Below, one piece after another: positions 18,084-26,192 of a stretch of DNA of 64,000 bases. The notes under the pieces are model-generated. The model did no database searches and had not been told where the DNA came from. It was given only the letters and a program-made list of their open reading frames with translations. The number at the start of each line of letters is the position of its first letter. Position 1 is the first letter of the stretch. The DNA is from Pseudomonas palleroniana (GTDB lineage: Bacteria; Pseudomonadota; Gammaproteobacteria; Pseudomonadales; Pseudomonadaceae): NCBI RefSeq assembly GCF_003031675.1, contig NZ_PYWX01000091.1:1-64000 (forward strand). The letters are read 5' to 3'. A program made the translations under genes and the position numbers.

Positions 18084-18698
18084 ATGGCGGCAGCGGACGA
18101 CGCGCACCTGCTTGAACGACTGCTCAAGGGCGAGCAGCGGGCCTACAAGGACATGGTCACCACCTACCAGAGCGCGATGCGGGCGGTGGCCTATGCCATC
18201 GTCGGCCAGCGCCACGCCGACGAAGTGGTGCAGGACGCCTGGTTGTCGGTGGTGCGCAACCTGGCCAAGTTCGAAGGGCGCTCCAGCCTCAAGACCTGGT
18301 TGCTGACCATCACCGCCAACGCTGCCAAAGGCCGTTATAAACAGAATCGTCGTGAAGTCTTGCTCGACGATTTGCCTTCGCCCCATGGCACCATCGGGGA
18401 TGACCGCTTCGTACCCGACGACGGCCACTGGGCCGTCGCCCCCTACGCCTGGCATCAGGACACCCCGGAAGCCTTGCTGACCGAGGACGAGCTGCGTGAA
18501 TGCCTGGAGCATACGATTCTGAGTCTGTCGGAGTTACAAAGTAGCGTGCTGGTGCTGCGTGAACGCCAGGGCCTGGAATTGGAAGAAATCTGTAATCTTC
18601 TGACGCTCTCGCTCTCCAATGTCCGTGTGCTGTTGCATCGAGCGCGGCTTAAAGTCTTCGCCACGGTGGAGCATTTTGAGGAAACGGGCGAATGTTGA
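18084..18698 (+). CDS. ECF-family RNA polymerase sigma factor
   Basis: A 204-residue extracytoplasmic-function type sigma factor. Region 2 covers about 20-85 (YQSAMRAVAYAIVGQRHADE, then VVQDAWLSVVRNLAKF) and region 4 about 135-195 (LSELQSSVLVLRERQGLELE with a helix-turn-helix ending SLSNVRVLLHRARLKV). A hydrophilic linker of about 45 residues joins them. It lies 15 nt after the FabH-like gene and overlaps the anti-sigma gene by 7 nt, so all three are probably one operon. The same order is recalled at PA3286-PA3284 of P. aeruginosa. Target promoters are unknown. Confidence 0.9.
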   Translation: MAAADDAHLLERLLKGEQRAYKDMVTTYQSAMRAVAYAIVGQRHADEVVQDAWLSVVRNLAKFEGRSSLKTWLLTITANAAKGRYKQNRREVLLDDLPSPHGTIGDDRFVPDDGHWAVAPYAWHQDTPEALLTEDELRECLEHTILSLSELQSSVLVLRERQGLELEEICNLLTLSLSNVRVLLHRARLKVFATVEHFEETGEC

Positions 18699-18934
18699 CG
18701 TGTAAAGAACAAGTGGCGCGGTCCAGTGACTACCTCGATGGGCAATTGACCTTTCGCGAGCGTTTGCTGGTGCGTCATCACCTGATGTTCTGCCCCAACT
18801 GCCGGCGATTTATCCGTCAGATGCGCTTGTTGCAGGCGACGTTGAAGATCATGCCGCAAGCCCCGGTCAAGGATGCCGATGCGTTGGCTGAGCGACTGGC
18901 TGCCGAGCGGCGCCAGATCATTAAAGGCGGGTAA
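18692..18934 (+). CDS. Soluble zinc-finger anti-sigma factor (ZAS type)
   Basis: An 80-residue protein with the zinc-binding anti-sigma signature His30-x3-Cys34-x2-Cys37 plus an N-terminal Cys4, as in the RsrA/ChrR class. No transmembrane segment is present, so it should act in the cytoplasm by binding the sigma factor encoded immediately upstream. The ATG overlaps the sigma gene stop by 7 nt, so translation is probably coupled. Zinc/thiol ligation makes redox or metal sensing possible, but this is inference from the motif. Confidence 0.85.
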   Translation: MLTCKEQVARSSDYLDGQLTFRERLLVRHHLMFCPNCRRFIRQMRLLQATLKIMPQAPVKDADALAERLAAERRQIIKGG

Positions 18935-19039
18935 AGACAGGCTTGCGTAGGGAGTCGAACGGATGAGGGGCGACCCACCCACGCAAGGCTGTTGAAACCA
19001 CCTCGGGCCGTCCTGGCCCAAGGCTTGTTACACACACAT

Positions 19040-20362
19040 TTAGAACTTGGCTTCAGCATCCAACTGCAGGGTGTTGGTGTTGGCATCACGCTGGGTGCGG
19101 CTGGCGTAGTCGGCCTTGGTCAGGAAATACGTAGCGCCGAGGGCGAAGTTCTTGTCGATGTCGTAGCTGACCTTGAACTTGTGACCGCGTGAACCGGTGG
19201 TGCCGTTGGCGAAGTCCGAGTCGGTGAAAGCGCCAACGACCGCGTCACGTTGGGTATCGCGGTAGTTGTAGTCCAGGTTGAAACCGAACACTTTGGATTT
19301 GGCACCCAGCAACCAGGCGGTGTCCTGATCGGTCACGGCATCGTTGTTTTTCACGTACTGACCATAAAACGCCAGAGGCACGGCCAGGCCGCCGATATCG
19401 GCTTGGGCAAAGCCTTCGTACAGGCGGAACTGGTTGTCGGGCGAATTGCCGTTGACCGCCAGTGCGCAAGGCGTGGTGGTTGTGGTGCAGCGGCTGTCTT
19501 TATCGTTCTGGTAGGCGTAAACGCTGCCGCCCAGGGTCATTTTCAGGTTGTCGGTGACCGAGAAGCGCGTGCCCAGCTGGCCGGATGTCAGGCGCAGGTC
19601 GTGGCGGAACTGCACGCCGTCGCCGTCAACGTTGTCCTTGAGGTTGTAGTTGCCGATGCTGCCGAACAGTTCGGCGCTGCTACCCAGTGGGTACTTGTAG
19701 GTCAGGGCCAGACCTTCCGGGTTGATGTCGCTATCCCAGATCACGTCGCCCATGTTCACCCAGGGTTGGAGCATCTTGCCGCCGATCACGTGCAAGTTCT
19801 TGATCTGGTCCGGGTGGTAGTCGATGTAGCCGAGGTCCAGCCAGATCGACTTCTTGTCGAAGTAGTTGTCCTGGTCCTGGTTGGTGGAGCGGGCATCGTC
19901 GTTGCTGCCGGTGGCGATTCGGATGCCGGTGTCCACTTGCGAGTTGATTTCGGTGTAGGCGCCCAGGCGTGCGCGAATACGTTGGCGGTCTTTGTCACGG
20001 CCGCCGTTGTTGGATTCGCCTTGGATCTTCACGGTTTCCTGACGGAAACGCACGTCACCCTTGAGTTGGGTGCGCGCGGCCCAGGCCAGCTTCTGGTCGA
20101 AAACGCTGAGGTCGTTGGTTTTTTTCGCGGTGGCCGCGATCTGCTCGTTGGTCTCTTGTTGAGCTTGCTGTGCGATCTGCTTTTCTTTCTGGTCTTTGGC
20201 CAATTCCGCTTGCAGTTCAGTGTACTGCGCTGCAGTGATCTGGCCGTTGGCCTTGAGCATGTCGAGCAATTTAGCGTCGACTGCAGCGCTGGCTGGAATG
20301 CTCAGGGCCATCAGCAGGCCGCCGCACAGGACCGCCGCAGTTTTAGTGGAAGCAAGACGCAT
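19040..20362 (-). CDS. Putative outer-membrane porin (Porin_5-like)
   Basis: A 440-residue secreted beta-barrel protein. It has a signal peptide ending near SIPASA, then a predicted helical/coiled segment (about 30-85, rich in Gln, Lys and Glu). A barrel with alternating aromatic strands follows, ending in a C-terminal Phe (LDAEAKF), the outer-membrane insertion signature. A loop at about 300 has two cysteines in RCTTTTTPCA. The ATG at 20362 is preceded by GGAG. The substrate is unknown. It converges with the anti-sigma gene; the gap contains only short GC-rich hairpins. Confidence 0.82.
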   Translation of the reverse strand: MRLASTKTAAVLCGGLLMALSIPASAAVDAKLLDMLKANGQITAAQYTELQAELAKDQKEKQIAQQAQQETNEQIAATAKKTNDLSVFDQKLAWAARTQLKGDVRFRQETVKIQGESNNGGRDKDRQRIRARLGAYTEINSQVDTGIRIATGSNDDARSTNQDQDNYFDKKSIWLDLGYIDYHPDQIKNLHVIGGKMLQPWVNMGDVIWDSDINPEGLALTYKYPLGSSAELFGSIGNYNLKDNVDGDGVQFRHDLRLTSGQLGTRFSVTDNLKMTLGGSVYAYQNDKDSRCTTTTTPCALAVNGNSPDNQFRLYEGFAQADIGGLAVPLAFYGQYVKNNDAVTDQDTAWLLGAKSKVFGFNLDYNYRDTQRDAVVGAFTDSDFANGTTGSRGHKFKVSYDIDKNFALGATYFLTKADYASRTQRDANTNTLQLDAEAKF

Positions 20363-20646
20363 ATCAATCTCCGAAAGTGAGGAGGGATGGCAAACCATCC
20401 AGGACACAACCGACCGATGACGGACGGAAAATAGCCGCCTTATAGAACCAGGCGCTCTAAAAAACAGGCGTCAGTATTGCGATCGTTTATGACGAGGTAG
20501 TGGCGAAGTGATTTCATCTGCATGACAAATTATTTAAGAATGGAACTAATTGTTTCGAGGTTTGTCCTTGCGGTTTCGAGGTGTGCCCCGCGCTGTGATA
20601 GGCGATACTCGCCAGGCTTTTACGCCCAACACCCGCGAGGACGCCG

Positions 20647-21771
20647 ATGCCGCTGCAACGTCTGGACAGCTTGTCCGAAATTGCCCCAAATGCCTGGGAC
20701 GCCTTGGTGCCGCATGCTCAGCCCTTCGTGCGGCATGCATTTCTAAGTGCGTTGGAGGACAGCGCCAGCCTGGGCGCGCAGTCGGGTTGGCAGCCTGAGC
20801 ACTTGCTGCATTGGGAAGGTGATCGCTTGGTGGCGGCCTTGCCCAGTTACCGCAAATGGCACTCCTACGGCGAGTACGTATTCGATCATGGCTGGGCGGA
20901 CGCCTGTGAGCGTGCCGGTATCGACTATTACCCCAAGCTGTTGACGGCGGTGCCGTTCAGCCCGGTGAGCGGGCCAAGGTTGTTGGCAGCGAATGCCGAG
21001 GACGGTTTTGAATTGCTTAAAAGCCTGCCGGGCTACCTCGAAGTTGAAGGGCTTTCCAGTGCGCACATCAACTTCACCGACCCACTGGCCGACAGCGCAC
21101 TGGCCCGGCAAGAGGGCTGGTTGCAGCGCCTGGGCTGTCAGTTCCATTGGCAGAACCGGGGTTATCGCGACTTTCAGGACTTCCTCGATGCCCTCAGTTC
21201 GCGCAAGCGCAAACAGATGCGAAAAGAGCGTGAGCAAGTGGCGGGGCAGGGGATCGATTTCGAATGGCTGCAAGGCCATGAACTGAGCGAGGCCCAATGG
21301 GACTTTGTCTACGCCTGCTACGCCAATACCTACGCCGTGCGCCGCCAATCCCCCTATTTGACCCGCGCCTTTTTCAGCCTGCTGGCCGAGCGCATGCCCG
21401 AGGCGATCCGCGTGGTGTTGGCCAGGCAAGGGGCGCGTCCGGTGGCCATGGCTTTCAGCTTGATCGGTGGCGATAGCTTCTATGGTCGCTATTGGGGTTG
21501 CCTGGCGGAGTTCGATCGTCTGCATTTCGAGACATGTTTCTACCAGGGCATGGACTACGCGATCGCCAACGGCTTGCAGCGTTTCGACGCCGGTGCCCAG
21601 GGCGAGCACAAGTTGATACGCGGGTTCGAACCGGTGATAACCCGTTCATGGCACTACCTGCGCCATCCGGGTTTGAAGCACGCCGTGGAGGATTTCCTGG
21701 CGCGTGAGCGGGTGGGAGTGCTGGCGTATGCCGAAGAGGCGAGGGCAGCCCTGCCTTATCGGCAGGTATAA
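20647..21771 (+). CDS. FemAB-like GNAT-family acyltransferase (DUF482/PF04339 type)
   Basis: A 374-residue cytoplasmic protein of the FemAB-like family of the acyl-CoA N-acyltransferase superfamily. Conserved stretches include HWEGDRLVAALPSYRKWHSY and RDFQDFLDALSSRKRKQMRK (about 178-197). The C-terminal GRYWGCLAEFDRLHFETCFY region and FDAGAQGEHKLIRGFEP (about 317) are also typical. The function of this family in pseudomonads is not settled; an acyl or aminoacyl transfer is likely. The gene seems to be monocistronic, with a REPIN downstream. Confidence 0.78.
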   Translation: MPLQRLDSLSEIAPNAWDALVPHAQPFVRHAFLSALEDSASLGAQSGWQPEHLLHWEGDRLVAALPSYRKWHSYGEYVFDHGWADACERAGIDYYPKLLTAVPFSPVSGPRLLAANAEDGFELLKSLPGYLEVEGLSSAHINFTDPLADSALARQEGWLQRLGCQFHWQNRGYRDFQDFLDALSSRKRKQMRKEREQVAGQGIDFEWLQGHELSEAQWDFVYACYANTYAVRRQSPYLTRAFFSLLAERMPEAIRVVLARQGARPVAMAFSLIGGDSFYGRYWGCLAEFDRLHFETCFYQGMDYAIANGLQRFDAGAQGEHKLIRGFEPVITRSWHYLRHPGLKHAVEDFLARERVGVLAYAEEARAALPYRQV

Positions 21772-21812
21772 GGTGCCTCATGTCTCACAAGCTGAACAGG
21801 AGCGCCGAAGTC

Positions 21813-21946
21813 TGTAGTGAGCGGGCTTGCCCCGCGCTGGGTGGCGAAGCCGCCCCAATACGACCGTCGCGTTGTGTCAGGTAGAACACGGTGGCAGGTT
21901 TCAGGGCGGCTGCGCCACCCAGCGCGGGGCAAGCCCGCTCACTACA
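21813..21946. repeat. REPIN (inverted pair, GTGAGCGGGCTTGCCC type)
   Basis: An inverted pair of about 43-bp arms with one mismatch between them (GCGAAGCC versus GCGCAGCC). The family is the same as at 7871-8005. It lies between the convergent ends of the FemAB-like gene and aqpZ. Confidence 0.9.
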
Positions 21947-22006
21947 AGTCCTGATCATCCTTAACGAAAAACCCTGCCTTTAACGGCAGGGTTGAACTCG
22001 TTTAGG

Positions 22007-22711
22007 TTAGACCGTCTCTTCTTTGCCCAGCCAGCGATAAACCACACCGCCGACGATTGCACCGAGGATCGGCGCGAGCCAGAACATCCACAGCTGCTGG
22101 ATCGCCCACCCGCCGACAATCAATGCCGGGCCGGTACTGCGGGCCGGGTTGACCGAGGTGTTGGTGACGGGGATCGAGATCAGGTGGATCAGGGTCAAGG
22201 CCAGGCCAATGGCTATGGGTGCCAGGCCCGCAGGGGCACGGCGGTCGGTGGCGCCGAGGATGATCAGCACAAACATCGCCGTCATCACCAGTTCGGTGAC
22301 AAAGCCTGCCGCCATCGAGTATCCACCGGGTGAGTGCTCGCCATAACCATTGGAAGCCAGGCCGCCGGCCAGTTCAAAACCCGGTTTGCCACTGGCAATG
22401 AAGTACAGCAGTGCCGCGGCGACGATGCCGCCGATGACTTGGGCCACGATGTACGCCGGTAATTCCCTGGCCGGAAACCTTCCGCCCACGACCAACCCCA
22501 CCGATACTGCCGGGTTGAGGTGACAACCGCTGATATGACCGATAGCAAAGGCCATGGTCAGCACCGTGAGCCCGAATGCCAGGGCCACACCGAGCAGACC
22601 GATCCCGACGTTGGGGAACGCTGCGGCCAACACCGCACTCCCGCAGCCACCCAGTACCAGCCAAAACGTGCCCAATCCTTCCGTAACGGAACGTTTCAAC
22701 AAAGTAGACAT
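22007..22711 (-). CDS. aqpZ: Aquaporin Z
   Basis: A 234-residue inner-membrane water channel with six helices and the two NPA half-helix motifs: SGCHLNPAVSVG (NPA at 66-68) and NTSVNPARSTGPAL (about 187). The selectivity-filter His and Arg are present, and length is typical for AqpZ. The ATG at 22711 follows AAGGAAG at good distance; the GTG two codons upstream is less likely. It is a stand-alone gene. Confidence 0.96.
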   Translation of the reverse strand: MSTLLKRSVTEGLGTFWLVLGGCGSAVLAAAFPNVGIGLLGVALAFGLTVLTMAFAIGHISGCHLNPAVSVGLVVGGRFPARELPAYIVAQVIGGIVAAALLYFIASGKPGFELAGGLASNGYGEHSPGGYSMAAGFVTELVMTAMFVLIILGATDRRAPAGLAPIAIGLALTLIHLISIPVTNTSVNPARSTGPALIVGGWAIQQLWMFWLAPILGAIVGGVVYRWLGKEETV

Positions 22712-22892
22712 GAACACTTCCTTAGTAGATTGCTCTATCTAGTTAACGGGTAGGTGATGCTCCTTGCAGTGTTACGTCAGGGCCATCCTGGTTCCTGCTT
22801 GTAGTACAGCAGGATTGTGGCCCATCACCCGTTCGATAGAGAAAACTGTCAGAATTGTTCGGATTTGGTGGCGCAGCCATGACCCGTCGGGG

Positions 22893-24725
22893 TCAGTCGA
22901 TGCCTACAAAACCCCCTGTCTGGTGCTGCCACAAACGTGCATACAATCCGCCATGGGCCAGCAATTGGGCATGGCTGCCACTTTCGGCAATCCGGCCTTT
23001 CTCCAGCACCACCAACCTGTCCATTCGCGCAATAGTCGACAGCCGGTGCGCAATCGCAATTACCGTCTTGCCTTGCATCAGGGTTTCCAGGCTTTCCTGA
23101 ATCGCCGCCTCGACTTCCGAGTCCAGTGCCGAAGTCGCTTCATCCATGATCAGAATCGGCGCGTCTTTAAGCAGCACGCGAGCAATCGCAATGCGTTGAC
23201 GCTGCCCGCCGGACAGCTTCACGCCGCGTTCCCCCACATGCGCGTCCAGCCCGGTGCGGCCTTCGGCATCCGACAGCAATGGGATGAACTCATCGGCGCG
23301 GGCCTTGTGCACGGCGGCCCAGAGCTCTTCATCGGTAGCATCCGGCTTGCCATAGAGCAGGTTGTCGCGGATCGAGCGGTGCAGCAGCGAGGTGTCCTGG
23401 GTGATCATGCCGATCTGTTCGCGCAGGGTCTCCTGGGCCACCTCGGCTATGTTCTGGCCATCGATCAGGATGCGCCCGCCTTGCAGGTCGTAAAGGCGCA
23501 GCAGCAAGTTGACCAGGGTCGACTTGCCGGCGCCCGAGGGGCCGATCAGGCCGATTTTTTCCCCGGCCTGGATGTTCAGGTCCAGGCCGCCAATGATCCC
23601 GCTCTTTTTGCCGTAGTGAAAATCCACCTGCTCAAAGCGCACTTCACCACGGGGCACGCTCAGGCGTGGAGCGTTGTCGCGGTCGGTCACCGCCAGCGGT
23701 TGGGCGATGGTTTTCAGGCCGTCCTGCACCATGCCGATGTTTTCGAAAATGCCATTGACCACCCACATGATCCAGCCGGACATGTTGACGATGCGAATCA
23801 CCAGGCCGGTCGCCAACGCAATTGCACCCACGGAAATCAGCGACTGGGTCCACAACCACAGGGCCAGGCCGGTGGTGGTAACGATCAACAGGCCGTTCAT
23901 GGTGGTGATCACCACGTCCATGCTGGTCACCACGCGGCTGGCCAGCTGGGTCTTTTCGGTCTGCTCGATGATCGCTTCCTTGGCGTATTCCTGTTCGAAA
24001 TGGGTGTGCGCAAACAGCTTCAAGGTGGTGATGTTGGTGTAGCCGTCGACGATACGGCCCATCAGTTTGGAGCGCGCCTCGGAGGAAATCACCGAGCGTT
24101 CCTTCACCCGCGGCACGAAATAGCGCAGCGCCAGGCTGTAGCAGACGATCCAGGTCACGAGCGGGATCATCAGGCGCCAATCAGCCTCGGCAAACAGCAC
24201 CAGGGAACTGATGGCGTAGATCGCTACGTGCCAGATCGCATCCACCGCCGCCACGGCGGAGTCGCGCAGGGAGTTGCCGGTTTGCATGATGCGCTGGGCA
24301 ATGCGGCCCGCGAAGTCGTTCTGGAAGAAGTTCAAGCTCTGCTTGAGCACGTAGCTGTGGTTCTGCCAACGGATCAGGCTGGTCATGCCCGGGCTGATGG
24401 TCTGGTGTACCAGCAGGTCATGCAAGGCGCCGAAAATCGGGCGCAGCAGCAGCGCGACCACGGCCATCCAGATCAGCTCGGCGCTGTGAATCTGGAAGAA
24501 GTCGGCGGGCGGGGTGCCTTGGGCCAGGTCGATGATGCGGCTCAGGTAGCTGAACAGCGCGACTTCAATCAGCGCACCGATCAGGCCCACCACCAGCAAG
24601 GCGACGAAATGCGGCCACACCTGGCGCAGGTAGTAGAGGTAGAAGGGCAGGACTTTATCGGGAGGGGCCGCGCTGGGTGCGTCGCGGAAGATATCGATCA
24701 GTTGTTCAAAGCGACGATAGAGCAT
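22893..24725 (-). CDS. ABC transporter, fused permease and ATP-binding protein
   Basis: A 610-residue half-transporter of the MsbA/MDR type. A six-helix membrane domain covers about 35-340. The nucleotide-binding domain has Walker A GPSGAGKST, Q-loop ITQDTSLLH, signature LSGGQRQR, Walker B ILIMDEATSALD and H-loop AIAHRLST. It should work as a homodimeric exporter; the substrate is unknown. It resembles P. aeruginosa PA3228 (recalled), linked there to antibiotic susceptibility. AAAGGAG lies 26 nt before the ATG with a perfect 6-bp hairpin in the spacer (24736-24750). It follows ppiA by 82 nt. Confidence 0.9.
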   Translation of the reverse strand: MLYRRFEQLIDIFRDAPSAAPPDKVLPFYLYYLRQVWPHFVALLVVGLIGALIEVALFSYLSRIIDLAQGTPPADFFQIHSAELIWMAVVALLLRPIFGALHDLLVHQTISPGMTSLIRWQNHSYVLKQSLNFFQNDFAGRIAQRIMQTGNSLRDSAVAAVDAIWHVAIYAISSLVLFAEADWRLMIPLVTWIVCYSLALRYFVPRVKERSVISSEARSKLMGRIVDGYTNITTLKLFAHTHFEQEYAKEAIIEQTEKTQLASRVVTSMDVVITTMNGLLIVTTTGLALWLWTQSLISVGAIALATGLVIRIVNMSGWIMWVVNGIFENIGMVQDGLKTIAQPLAVTDRDNAPRLSVPRGEVRFEQVDFHYGKKSGIIGGLDLNIQAGEKIGLIGPSGAGKSTLVNLLLRLYDLQGGRILIDGQNIAEVAQETLREQIGMITQDTSLLHRSIRDNLLYGKPDATDEELWAAVHKARADEFIPLLSDAEGRTGLDAHVGERGVKLSGGQRQRIAIARVLLKDAPILIMDEATSALDSEVEAAIQESLETLMQGKTVIAIAHRLSTIARMDRLVVLEKGRIAESGSHAQLLAHGGLYARLWQHQTGGFVGID

Positions 24726-24735
24726 TAAGTTTGAC

Positions 24736-24750
24736 GCCCGCCGTGCGGGC
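24736..24750 (-). promoter_or_regulatory. Hairpin between Shine-Dalgarno and start codon of the ABC transporter gene
   Basis: GCCCGC-ACG-GCGGGC on the coding strand is a perfect 6-bp stem with a 3-nt loop. It lies in the 26-nt spacer between AAAGGAGA (24751-24758) and the ATG (24725). Folding would bring the ribosome-binding site to about 11 nt from the start codon. No other in-frame start fits the Shine-Dalgarno sequence. Confidence 0.45.
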
Positions 24751-24765
24751 TCTCCTTTCAAAGGT

Positions 24766-24790
24766 GCGCGCGGCCTTGTGGGCCGCGCGC
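24766..24790. terminator. Perfect 10-bp GC hairpin between ppiA and the ABC transporter gene
   Basis: GCGCGCGGCC (24766-24775) and GGCCGCGCGC (24781-24790) form a perfect 10-bp stem with a 5-nt loop, 18 nt after the ppiA stop. It lacks a T-tract, so it may protect or attenuate the transcript between ppiA and the ABC gene rather than terminate it fully. Confidence 0.5.
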
Positions 24791-24807
24791 GAAGCGGCCT
24801 GCCGGCC

Positions 24808-25371
24808 TCAGTCGATGCGCTTGGCCGACTTGATCACGACAGGATCGATTGGCACGTTCTGCATGCCTTGCTTGGTGGTGGTCTGGGAGTTGACGATGAT
24901 GTCGACGACGTCCATGCCCTTGACGACTTTGGCGAACACGGCATAACCGGCGTCACGACCCGGGTCGAGGAAGGCATTGTCGGCCACGTTGATGAAGAAT
25001 TGGCTGGTGGCCGAGTTCGGGTCATTGGTACGCGCCATGGACAAGGTGCCGCGTACGTTATGCAGGCCATTGCTGGCTTCGTTCTTGATCGGTGCGTCGG
25101 TGGGCTTCTGCGACATCTGCGCGGTGAACCCGCCGCCCTGGACCATGAAGCCCGGGATCACACGGTGGAAAATCGTGTTGGTGTAGAAACCTTTATCGAC
25201 GTAGGCCAGGAAATTCTTGGTGCTGATCGGCGCCTTGACCGGGTCCAGTTCGATCTCGATCTGGCCGTTGGTGGTATCGATCAGCACGTGAGGCGCCTTG
25301 GCGGGTTCGGCGGCCATCAGGTTGGCTGCGAACAGAACGGAGCCGGTAAAGAAGGCGATTTTTTTCAACAT
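24808..25371 (-). CDS. ppiA: Periplasmic peptidyl-prolyl cis-trans isomerase A (cyclophilin)
   Basis: A 187-residue cyclophilin with a cleavable signal peptide (about residues 1-20, ending NLMA/AEPA), so it folds proteins in the periplasm. Cyclophilin motifs include FHRVIPGFMVQGGGF (with the catalytic Arg), SMARTNDPNSATSQFFINV and YAVFAKVVKGMDVVD. It starts 3 nt after the upstream hydrolase stop, in the cluster LysR-hydrolase-ppiA-ABC transporter. The order matches P. aeruginosa PA3225-PA3228 (recalled). Confidence 0.93.
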   Translation of the reverse strand: MLKKIAFFTGSVLFAANLMAAEPAKAPHVLIDTTNGQIEIELDPVKAPISTKNFLAYVDKGFYTNTIFHRVIPGFMVQGGGFTAQMSQKPTDAPIKNEASNGLHNVRGTLSMARTNDPNSATSQFFINVADNAFLDPGRDAGYAVFAKVVKGMDVVDIIVNSQTTTKQGMQNVPIDPVVIKSAKRID

Positions 25372-25374
25372 GGG

Positions 25375-26178
25375 TCAGTGATCCTGGGTAGTGGTTTCGA
25401 CTGTCTTCAGAAAATCGAGCAAGGTCGCGTTAAAGACTTCGGGTTGGTCCAACGGCGTGGCATGGCGGGAATCCTCGATCACCACCAGACGCGCATCGGG
25501 CAGCAGTTTTACATAGTTTTCTTTATGCGCCACGGGGGTGTAGTCGTGGTCGGCGCTGATGACCAGGGTTGGACAGGTAATCCTGGAAAGTTGTTCCTGT
25601 ACGCCCCAGCCCACAATCGCGTCGAAGCTGGCGAGATAAGCACGTTTGTCATTTTTTGCCCAGCGCTCGGCCATCTTGCGGCGCAGGTCGGCCTGGTGCG
25701 GTTTGGGGAACAGCCGGTCGCCGAGCGCCTTGCCGATGGTCGCAAGGCTGAGCAGGCGCGCCAGGCTCCAGCGCTTGGCCCATTGCCAGTAATCATCGAC
25801 ACTGCGCACCTTGACCTCGGGTGCGCTGTTGACGATGCACAGGCTCCTGACCCGGCCGGGTTCGTCCACTGCCAGCTGGAAGGCAATCATACCGCCCATG
25901 GACAAGCCGACCACATGAGCGGGTGGCAGGTCCAGGTGTTCGATCAGGGCGATCAGGTCAAAGGTGAAGCCTGCGATGCTATAGCGCTCACGGGGTTTGT
26001 CGGAACGCCCGTGACCGCGTACATCCACCACGATCAGGCGGTAATGCCTGGCCAGCACCGGGACCTGCAATTCCCAGTCCTGGCTGCTGGAGCCCAGGCC
26101 GTGGATCAGGATCAGCGGTGCGCCGTGACCATATTCCTCGTAGTGCAGGCTGCAGCCTTCGTGGTCGAACCAGGGCAT
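25375..26178 (-). CDS. Alpha/beta fold hydrolase
   Basis: A 267-residue predicted cytosolic hydrolase of the classic alpha/beta family. Visible motifs are LILIHGLGSSSQDW (oxyanion hole), the nucleophile elbow VGLSMGGMIAF (Ser about 95), an Asp in ISADHDYTPV and the catalytic His in EDSRHATPLDQPE. It resembles enol-lactone and ester hydrolases but the substrate is unknown. GGAG precedes the ATG. It lies 14 nt after the LysR gene and 3 nt before ppiA, so these genes are probably co-transcribed. Confidence 0.88.
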   Translation of the reverse strand: MPWFDHEGCSLHYEEYGHGAPLILIHGLGSSSQDWELQVPVLARHYRLIVVDVRGHGRSDKPRERYSIAGFTFDLIALIEHLDLPPAHVVGLSMGGMIAFQLAVDEPGRVRSLCIVNSAPEVKVRSVDDYWQWAKRWSLARLLSLATIGKALGDRLFPKPHQADLRRKMAERWAKNDKRAYLASFDAIVGWGVQEQLSRITCPTLVISADHDYTPVAHKENYVKLLPDARLVVIEDSRHATPLDQPEVFNATLLDFLKTVETTTQDH

Positions 26179-26192
26179 GCATAAACTCCGTT

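Noticed and set aside
16752..18512. 586-codon open frame antisense to the fabH-like and sigma genes
   Set aside because: Mirror frame; the plus-strand genes have intact catalytic motifs and ribosome-binding sites.
22764..24728. 654-codon open frame antisense to the ABC transporter gene
   Set aside because: Composition is His/Gln-rich as expected for a mirror frame; no domain.
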